Source: an uncultured Ignavibacteria bacterium (GTDB taxonomy: Bacteria > Bacteroidota > Ignavibacteria > Kapaibacteriales > UBA2268). From it: a DNA stretch of 7,413 nt. The notes beneath the pieces are model-generated. The model did not search any database. It was not told the origin of the DNA and saw nothing but the letters and a program-made list of their open reading frames with translations. This document shows, one piece after another, positions 1-5,358 of this stretch. A program made the translations under genes and the position numbers. Position 1 is the stretch's first letter. Every line of letters begins with the position of its first letter. The stretch lies in the NCBI GenBank assembly GCA_903911805.1, contig CAIWET010000166.1, positions 1 to 7,413 on the forward strand. Reading direction: 5' to 3'.

Positions 1-993
1 AATAATGAAAATCCAGATTTTAATTTCGAAACTGTAATAATTAATACAGCTAATAACAATAGGAAAATTATTAATATCAACAGTATTGCATTAATTGAGA
101 ATTCAAGCTCCGATTCAAGATTAGTATTATCTTTTAGAGATATCACTGAGCGTATAAAATTAGAGAATCAACTATCTCTTGCTCAAAAGATGGATTCTGT
201 TGGCCAATTGGCTGCTGGAATAGCTCACGAGATGAATACACCGTTGCAATATGTTGGAAATAATACAATGTTTTTAAATGATGCATATAGTGACCTTATT
301 AATTATACTACCGAATTGGAATTTATGATTGAAAGATATTCAAATATCTCGACTGAAAGTGAATATTTGAAAATTCTGAATAATTTAATGAAACAATTTG
401 ATATTCCATATTTAAAAAAGGAAATACCAATTGCTATTAATGACGCAAATAATGGTATTCAAAAAGTTAGCAAAATTATTAATGCAATGAAAAATTTCGC
501 TCATCCTTCTGGCAGCGAAAAATCTAATAATAATATAAATGAAGCATTAGAGACTATTATGACTATTTCCAAAAATGAATGGAAATATTCACTTGATATT
601 AATTTAAATCTTAACCCCGTATTACCTTTAATTTACTGTGCTATAGATGAAATTAATCAAGTTATTCTTAATATGATTATTAATGGCACCCACGCCATTC
701 AGGAAAAATTCAAAGATTCTGGAGAAATGGGCTTGATTACTTTATCAACTTATATTGAAGAAAACTTTGCTGTAATTGAAATTAAAGATAATGGCATTGG
801 GATGAGTAACGATATATTAGTGAGAATTTTTGACCCATTTTTTACAACCAAAGAAATAGGGAAAGGCACTGGTCAAGGACTTTCTATATCACATAATATA
901 ATAATTAACAGACATAACGGTCTGATTGAAGTTGAATCGGCAGAAAATGAAGGTACTATTTTTAAAATAAAGTTACCATTAAATGGTAATTGA
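1..993 (+). CDS. PAS-containing sensor histidine kinase, 5' end outside window
   Basis: This is the C-terminal 330 residues of a sensor histidine kinase that autophosphorylates on His and passes the phosphate to a response regulator, very likely the one encoded next. The frame is open from base 1, so the gene starts upstream. The ATG at 190 is not the start, because it lies inside the H-box helix. Residues 1 to about 50 are the end of a PAS domain, closing with FRDITERIKLENQL. The H-box is GQLAAGIAHEMNTPLQYVGNN, with phosphoacceptor His76. After the helical dimerisation region come the N-box NMIINGTHAI (metal-binding Asn228), the G1 box DNGIGM (263-268), the F-box FDPFF (277-281) and the G2 box GKGTGQG (287-293). 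All catalytic boxes are intact, so it should be active. The HEMNTPLQYVGNN form belongs to a recognisable kinase class. Its input signal and membrane topology cannot be seen here. It ends 33 bases before the regulator, which suggests one transcript. Confidence 0.95.
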   Translation, partial: NNENPDFNFETVIINTANNNRKIININSIALIENSSSDSRLVLSFRDITERIKLENQLSLAQKMDSVGQLAAGIAHEMNTPLQYVGNNTMFLNDAYSDLINYTTELEFMIERYSNISTESEYLKILNNLMKQFDIPYLKKEIPIAINDANNGIQKVSKIINAMKNFAHPSGSEKSNNNINEALETIMTISKNEWKYSLDINLNLNPVLPLIYCAIDEINQVILNMIINGTHAIQEKFKDSGEMGLITLSTYIEENFAVIEIKDNGIGMSNDILVRIFDPFFTTKEIGKGTGQGLSISHNIIINRHNGLIEVESAENEGTIFKIKLPLNGN

Positions 994-1026
994 AAATATA
1001 TTAATTAAAATAAATGGTTAAATAAA

Positions 1027-2229
1027 ATGAATAACAATGTTCTATTTGTAGATGATGATGTTGAATTGTTATCATCATTTGAAAGGAATTTAAGGAAACA
1101 ATACGAAATAACGACAGCTGCCAATGGACTGAAAGCTATAGATATTTTGAAGTCAGGCGCTCAGTTTGCCTGCATAGTAAGCGATCTTAAAATGAATCAG
1201 TTGAGCGGTGTTGAGTTTTTGTCAATTGCTAAAGACCTTGCTCCAAATACACCCAGAATTTTACTTACTGGTTTTGCTGATCTTAAAAATTCAATTGATG
1301 CAATAAATAAAGCTAATATTTTCAGATTATTAACCAAGCCAATTCCTGTTGAAGCTCTTGTTAAAATTGTAAATGAGGCACTTGACCATTTTAGACTTTT
1401 TGAACTAGAAAAAGAAATGATGGACAAAACTCTAAAATCAACAATTAAAATGTTGATTGATATTCTTTCAATGTCTCAACCATTAGTATTTAGCCAGTCA
1501 AAAAGTTTAATCAAAATCATTTCTAGAACCGCTCAAAAAATGGAAGTCAAGAAACTTTGGGAAGTAGAAATTTCTGCTATGTTGTCTCAACTTGGTGCAA
1601 TAGCAATCCCTAAAAGTATTTTGGAGAAAAAACTCGATGGAATTCTTATGGATGCTGCTTCTGAAAGAGTTTATAAAACAATACCCGATATAAGTTATAA
1701 ATTATTAAGTACTATACCACATTTGAATAAAATTGCTAAAATTATCAAATTTCAACATATTGAAAATTATCATATGAGTGATGATGCTCCCGATATCGAA
1801 ATTCTGAAAATTGCTCACATCATTAAAATTGCTTATGATTATGAATTAAGAATTAAAAAAGGAAATAATCCTACAGACATTATTACTTATTTCAAAGAAA
1901 ATTACGATATCTATAATGCTGCAATTGTTAAGTTCTTCGAAGAAGCTTCAGTTGAAATTAAAAATGAAGATTATATTCAAAGAAGAAATAAAATCAATGT
2001 TTATGCGAATCTTAACCCTAACGTAAGTAGCTTAGTTGAAACCTTGATTGTCGAAATTCCATTAGCAAAGCTCGAATCTGGTATGATTTTAGGTGCACCT
2101 ATTAAAGATACTAAGGGTAGAGTTATACTTAATAAGGGTTATGAAATTAATGAGATGAATTTAGCAAAAATTAGAAATTTAGAAAGTTTAGTTACTATTC
2201 AAGAACCAATTAAAATTTTATTAAAATAA
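1027..2229 (+). CDS. Response regulator, REC plus degenerate HD-GYP-like domain (RpfG-like)
   Basis: This 400-residue response regulator is the probable partner of the upstream kinase. The REC domain (about 3-122) has the acidic pocket D9-D11, phosphoacceptor Asp53 (VSDLKM), Thr81 (LLTGFAD) and Lys104 followed by Pro. Residues 130-305 resemble the HD domain of RpfG-type cyclic-di-GMP phosphodiesterases. Where active members have LHDIGKIGIP, this protein has LSQLGAIAIP (186-195), so the catalytic His-Asp pair is Ser187-Gln188. The GYP motif and the later metal-binding His residues are not recognisable. From memory, a family of regulators often named 'HD domain-containing phosphohydrolase' shares this SQ-type replacement and the same C-terminal module (about 343-400, IPLAKLESGMILGAP onward). 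If so, loss of catalysis is a family trait and not a local mutation. It has no DNA-binding domain, so output is probably by protein or ligand binding. The ATG at 1027 places the REC domain correctly. It has no clear Shine-Dalgarno sequence, only an A-rich leader. Confidence 0.9.
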   Translation: MNNNVLFVDDDVELLSSFERNLRKQYEITTAANGLKAIDILKSGAQFACIVSDLKMNQLSGVEFLSIAKDLAPNTPRILLTGFADLKNSIDAINKANIFRLLTKPIPVEALVKIVNEALDHFRLFELEKEMMDKTLKSTIKMLIDILSMSQPLVFSQSKSLIKIISRTAQKMEVKKLWEVEISAMLSQLGAIAIPKSILEKKLDGILMDAASERVYKTIPDISYKLLSTIPHLNKIAKIIKFQHIENYHMSDDAPDIEILKIAHIIKIAYDYELRIKKGNNPTDIITYFKENYDIYNAAIVKFFEEASVEIKNEDYIQRRNKINVYANLNPNVSSLVETLIVEIPLAKLESGMILGAPIKDTKGRVILNKGYEINEMNLAKIRNLESLVTIQEPIKILLK

Positions 2230-2245
2230 TTCAGTAAAATATTCC

Positions 2246-2252
2246 GGGGGGA
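2246..2252 (+). promoter_or_regulatory. Ribosome binding site of ftsK (G-run)
   Basis: GGGGGGA lies 7 bases before the ATG at 2260, inside an otherwise AT-rich 30-base gap. It supports that ATG as the ftsK start and suggests ftsK is translated independently of the regulator. The run of six G is unusual in this AT-rich sequence; the regulator upstream has no such site. Confidence 0.7.
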
Positions 2253-2259
2253 AATATAA

Positions 2260-4950
2260 ATGTCAGATAAAAAAGATGATGTTATAATACGTCGCGTTGG
2301 CGGAAGTAAATTGAAGCAAGATAAGAAGTTAGATTCTGATTCCGACAAATCAGTGGAAGTCAGTAATTTTGAAAAGCAATTTACTAGAAATTTAAGAATT
2401 ACTGCTATTTTAGTTGTTATTATTTCTGTATTAGTTATAATTGCTTTATTATCATACACTGCAAAAGACGAATTAAATACTCAACTTTCATTTAGAGAAA
2501 TATTAAGCGTTTTTAAAGGTGATGATACTGTAGTTTCAAAACTTGAAACTACTCACAACTGGCTTGGGATTTTTGGGGCGATAATTTCTAATTGGATATT
2601 TAATAGTACTCTTGGTTATGCTTCAATAATATTTCCAGTTATTTTGATTCTTGCTTCTATTCAAATTTTTATTAGAAAATCTCTAACTGAAAAATCACTC
2701 AAATATTTTTTAGTAACTATTGCTAGTGCTTTACTGTTTTCGGCAATAATGGGAACGTTATCTCAACTATCTTGGATGCAACCAGTTTCAAAAGAATGGA
2801 GTGGCGCGGCTGGACAATTCTTATCTAATATTTCTATTAACCTAATTGGAGTAATAGGTTCTATAATTGTATTTCTTACCTTTTTAGCTTTAATTATTAT
2901 CTTTTTTACTCCATTTAGTTGGTCTAAAAGTATTAATTTTATTAAACCATATTGGAATAGTTTTTTTGAAAAAATAGAAAAAATAAAATCTTTATTAATT
3001 AAGAAACAAGAAAAAAGCATTATTCAAGAAGAGAAAATCAATCAAAATATCAATAATTTTGATGATGAAGATGATCAAGAACCAGCTATTATTATTGCTT
3101 CAAATGCAAAAATTGAAAGTTCTAAAATTAAAATAAATCGAAATTCTTTATCCGAAAACGAATTAATTCCAAATCTACCTAAAAATCCAATTATTATAAA
3201 TGAAAACTACAATGATGATGATTTTACAAGTAAAATAAAAATTACAAGAAACACAAATGTGCAAATATCTCAATCTGATATTCCAATTCAGGATACATCA
3301 AACAATATAACGCCAATTGTGGATAACTATAGACCAGAAATCATTGTTCCTGAAGATCAGTTACAAGAAATAAAAGAAGCAAAAAAACCATTAACTGTAT
3401 ATGTTCAAAATCCTGAAGTTGATGATGATGAAATACCTGTTAATTGCTTGAGTACATTTATCCATGATGAAGAAATAAAATATGAATATCCATCAAAAGA
3501 CCTCTTAATTGCTCAACATGAAATTGAGGACTTTATAGATGAAGAAGAATTAAAATCAAATGCAAAGATTCTACAAGAGAAATTAGAAACATTTAGAATA
3601 TTTATTGAAGATTTAAATGTTACCCCAGGTCCTGTAGTAACACAATATGAGTTTGTTCCAGCAGCTGGTATCAAAATCAGTAGGATTGCATCTCTAGCTG
3701 ATGATATTGCAATGGCACTTAAAGCTAAGGGTATTCGTATTATTGCGCCAATTCCTGGCAAAGGAACTGTTGGAATTGAAATACCAAACAAAAATCCAAG
3801 CTTGGTAAGATTTAGTAGTATTGTTACATCTCCCAAATTCACACATAATAATCTAAGATTGCCATTAGCACTTGGAAAAGCGATCAATGGAGAAGTTTTT
3901 GTTGCTGACCTTGCCAAAATGCCCCATTTATTGATTGCAGGTGCAACAGGTTCAGGTAAATCCGTTGGTATAAATTCTGTTATTGCTTCTTTGATTTATA
4001 AAAAGCACCCATCTGAAATAAAATTTGTAATTATTGATCCTAAAAAAGTTGAATTACGTCAATATGCAATGCTAGAAAATCATTTTATTGCAACTTGTCC
4101 AGATGTCGATGATTTAATCATAACAGATCCATCGGATGCTGTTATTACTCTAAAATCTGTTTGTGCAGAAATGGATCAAAGATACGATATTCTAGCAGAT
4201 GTTGGCCAGAGAAACATAGTTGATTACAACCAAAAAGTAGCTGATGGGGCATATAAAAATGACAAAAAAATCAACCATAGACAATTACCATACATCGTTG
4301 TAATTGTAGATGAATTAGCAGATTTAATGCTAACTGCTTCTAAGGAAGTGGAAACTCCTATTATTCGAATTGCTCAGTTGGCAAGAGCTGTTGGAATTCA
4401 TTTAGTAATTGCAACTCAAAGACCTTCTGTTGATGTAATAACAGGTATTATTAAAGCAAACTTTCCAGCAAGAATGGCTTATCAGGTTGCTTCAAAAATT
4501 GATTCAAGAACTATTTTGGATGCTTCTGGCGCCGAACAACTTTTAGGGAATGGTGATATGCTATTTTTATCAGGAGGTTCAGTTAAGCCAGCTAGATTGC
4601 AAAATTCATTTTTAACTACAGAAGAAGTAGAAGATATTTGCAATTTTATAGGTGAACAAAAAGGTTATTCCAAACCATATATGTTGCCAAGTATTCAAGA
4701 TCCAAATGGTGGTGGACTAGATATTGATCCTAGCGATAGAGATAATTTATTTGAAGAAGCTGCAAGATTGGTAATTCGCCAGCAAGTTGCATCAGTATCT
4801 ATGATTCAACGTAGATTAAAAGTTGGTTATGCAAGAGCTGGAAGAATTATTGATGAATTGGAAGCTGCAGGAATTATCGGCCCTTATGACGGAAGCAAAG
4901 CAAGGAGTGTTCTTTATGATTCTGAATCATATTTAGAAGCTATTTTATAA
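2260..4950 (+). CDS. ftsK: DNA translocase FtsK/SpoIIIE family
   Basis: This complete 896-residue membrane-anchored DNA pump uses ATP to move chromosomal DNA at the division septum. In characterised bacteria the same family activates XerCD recombination at dif. After a charged leader (1-43), four membrane segments are visible at about 45-66, 116-138, 149-169 and 192-218. A low-complexity, acidic and Asn-rich cytoplasmic linker follows (about 236-425, including DDEDDQE). The alpha part of the motor is about 430-525. The beta RecA-like part holds Walker A GATGSGKS (561-568), Walker B VVIVDELADLM (680-690) and the motif ATQRPSVDVITG (718-729). The C-terminal gamma winged helix (about 828-890) has the conserved core RRLKVGYARAGRIIDELEAA, the part that reads orientation sequences in FtsK. 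The length is closer to SpoIIIE (about 790) than to E. coli FtsK (about 1330) because the linker is short. No motif is missing. It follows the two-component pair by 30 bases and is followed by a terminator, so it is probably the last gene of the transcript. Confidence 0.97.
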   Translation: MSDKKDDVIIRRVGGSKLKQDKKLDSDSDKSVEVSNFEKQFTRNLRITAILVVIISVLVIIALLSYTAKDELNTQLSFREILSVFKGDDTVVSKLETTHNWLGIFGAIISNWIFNSTLGYASIIFPVILILASIQIFIRKSLTEKSLKYFLVTIASALLFSAIMGTLSQLSWMQPVSKEWSGAAGQFLSNISINLIGVIGSIIVFLTFLALIIIFFTPFSWSKSINFIKPYWNSFFEKIEKIKSLLIKKQEKSIIQEEKINQNINNFDDEDDQEPAIIIASNAKIESSKIKINRNSLSENELIPNLPKNPIIINENYNDDDFTSKIKITRNTNVQISQSDIPIQDTSNNITPIVDNYRPEIIVPEDQLQEIKEAKKPLTVYVQNPEVDDDEIPVNCLSTFIHDEEIKYEYPSKDLLIAQHEIEDFIDEEELKSNAKILQEKLETFRIFIEDLNVTPGPVVTQYEFVPAAGIKISRIASLADDIAMALKAKGIRIIAPIPGKGTVGIEIPNKNPSLVRFSSIVTSPKFTHNNLRLPLALGKAINGEVFVADLAKMPHLLIAGATGSGKSVGINSVIASLIYKKHPSEIKFVIIDPKKVELRQYAMLENHFIATCPDVDDLIITDPSDAVITLKSVCAEMDQRYDILADVGQRNIVDYNQKVADGAYKNDKKINHRQLPYIVVIVDELADLMLTASKEVETPIIRIAQLARAVGIHLVIATQRPSVDVITGIIKANFPARMAYQVASKIDSRTILDASGAEQLLGNGDMLFLSGGSVKPARLQNSFLTTEEVEDICNFIGEQKGYSKPYMLPSIQDPNGGGLDIDPSDRDNLFEEAARLVIRQQVASVSMIQRRLKVGYARAGRIIDELEAAGIIGPYDGSKARSVLYDSESYLEAIL

Positions 4951-4982
4951 CGATTGATTTTATTAGTATTTTTTACAATAAT

Positions 4983-5018
4983 CCTTGTATTTATGAATTT
5001 AATTACAAGGTTTTTTTT
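4983..5018 (+). terminator. Rho-independent terminator after ftsK
   Basis: A hairpin with the 7-base-pair stem CCTTGTA (4983-4989) and TACAAGG (5004-5010) can extend inward by three more pairs after one mismatch. It is followed directly by eight T (5011-5018). It starts 33 bases after the ftsK stop codon and should end the transcript of the upstream genes. Confidence 0.88.
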
Positions 5019-5084
5019 GATAGTTTTATAGAAAATATATTGATTTTAAATAGGTTATATTTACTATAAATTCCAATTACTGAA

Positions 5085-5099
5085 TGATGTATAACATCA
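5085..5099. repeat. Short perfect inverted repeat TGATGT-ATA-ACATCA
   Basis: Two 6-base arms (5085-5090 and 5094-5099) are exact reverse complements around a 3-base centre. The compact, near-symmetric form resembles a binding site for a dimeric transcription factor more than a terminator, as no T-run follows. It lies about 170 bases upstream of the predicted promoter. Its function is unknown, and chance is possible in sequence this AT-rich, although the arms contain G and C. Confidence 0.4.
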
Positions 5100-5150
5100 A
5101 TAATTCTCAATAATTTATTAGATTAATTAAATGTTCAATAACTAAGAAAT

Positions 5151-5180
5151 TTAGTATTATTTTATATACAATAATACTAA
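5151..5180. repeat. Perfect 11-bp inverted repeat with 8-base loop
   Basis: TTAGTATTATT (5151-5161) and AATAATACTAA (5170-5180) are exact reverse complements separated by eight bases. No T-run follows on either strand, so it is not a typical intrinsic terminator. A smaller inverted repeat, ATTAC-TAC-GTAAT, follows at once (5182-5194). The pair lies about 75-100 bases upstream of the predicted promoter of the secreted-protein gene. Possible roles are an operator, a cruciform or a weak transcript end; none can be chosen from the sequence. Confidence 0.5.
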
Positions 5181-5253
5181 TATTACTACGTAATTTATTT
5201 AATGCATTTTATTATTTTGGTAGTTTTATTGATAAAATAAAATTAATGAAATA

Positions 5254-5283
5254 TTTGGCAGGATTTTTAATAGAATAAATTTG
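5254..5283 (+). promoter_or_regulatory. Bacteroidota-type sigma promoter (TTTG / TAnnTTTG)
   Basis: TTTG (5254-5257) is followed after 18 bases by TAAATTTG (5276-5283). The second element is an exact match to the TAnnTTTG -7 consensus of the Bacteroidota primary sigma factor. The spacing falls within the 17-23 range described for Flavobacterium. Transcription would begin near 5290, giving a 5' leader of about 70 bases before the ATG at 5359. No comparable element was found in the gaps at 994-1026 or 2230-2259. Confidence 0.75.
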
Positions 5284-5304
5284 TGCATTTATTAAAAAAA
5301 TGCA
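5284..5304 (+). other. Small hairpin at the predicted transcription start
   Basis: TGCATTT (5284-5290) and AAATGCA (5298-5304) can pair as a 7-base stem with a 7-base loop, directly after the -7 element. Because the expected start lies within or next to it, it may act as a DNA operator and not as an RNA structure, or it may be chance. It is too close to the promoter to be a terminator. Confidence 0.3.
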
Positions 5305-5346
5305 AAGAAATGAGATAAAATTATGTATTTATTTATAAACTTATTT

Positions 5347-5352
5347 AAGGGA
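5347..5352 (+). promoter_or_regulatory. Shine-Dalgarno sequence of the secreted-protein gene
   Basis: AAGGGA lies 6 bases before the ATG at 5359. This decides between two in-frame starts. The other, at 5323, has no good ribosome binding site and would add twelve residues in front of a typical MKK signal-peptide start. The frame is closed by TGA at 5311-5313, so no earlier ATG is possible. Confidence 0.7.
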
Positions 5353-5358
5353 ATTCGT

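Larger units (their letters stand above)
5019..5253. other. AT-rich intergenic stretch without a gene
   Basis: Between the ftsK terminator and the next promoter I see no credible gene. The only ATG-started frames are about ten to thirteen codons long, such as the one at 5202, and lack a ribosome binding site. The stretch is almost all A and T. Apart from two perfect inverted repeats, listed separately, no RNA gene or riboswitch fold could be recognised by eye. It could be a regulatory region for the secreted-protein gene downstream. Confidence 0.6.

Noticed and set aside
190..993. ATG at 190 as the true start of the histidine kinase
   Set aside because: The frame is open to base 1 and encodes the end of a PAS domain. 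The ATG lies inside the conserved H-box helix and has no ribosome binding site.
1197..1427. Minus-strand open frame inside the response regulator gene
   Set aside because: It lies wholly within the well-supported REC coding region and its product resembles no family.
2199..2459. Minus-strand open frame across the regulator-ftsK junction
   Set aside because: It overlaps two real genes and the ftsK ribosome binding site. Its hydrophobic product is the mirror of the AT-rich coding DNA.
2763..3020. Minus-strand open frame within ftsK membrane region
   Set aside because: It is an antisense shadow of a certain gene, with no family resemblance.
3061..3435. GAT/GAA-rich stretches in ftsK as possible DNA repeats
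   Set aside because: They encode the acidic, low-complexity linker usual in FtsK proteins and show no regular repeat unit.
3513..3917. 134-residue minus-strand open frame within ftsK
   Set aside because: It is antisense to the conserved alpha/beta motor. Its length is explained by codon bias of the real gene.
5202..5240. Short hydrophobic frame MHFIILVVLLIK in the intergenic region
   Set aside because: It has twelve codons and no ribosome binding site, in low-complexity AT-rich sequence. Hydrophobic residues are expected from T-rich codons.
5255..5281. Sigma-70 (TTGACA/TATAAT) or sigma-54 reading of TTGGCA
   Set aside because: The spacing to a TATAAT-like box is only 15 bases and no sigma-54 GC element follows. 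The TTTG/TAnnTTTG reading fits exactly.
5323..5358. Upstream in-frame ATG at 5323 for the secreted protein
   Set aside because: It lacks a good ribosome binding site and would put twelve extra residues before a standard MKK signal peptide. AAGGGA is correctly placed for the ATG at 5359.
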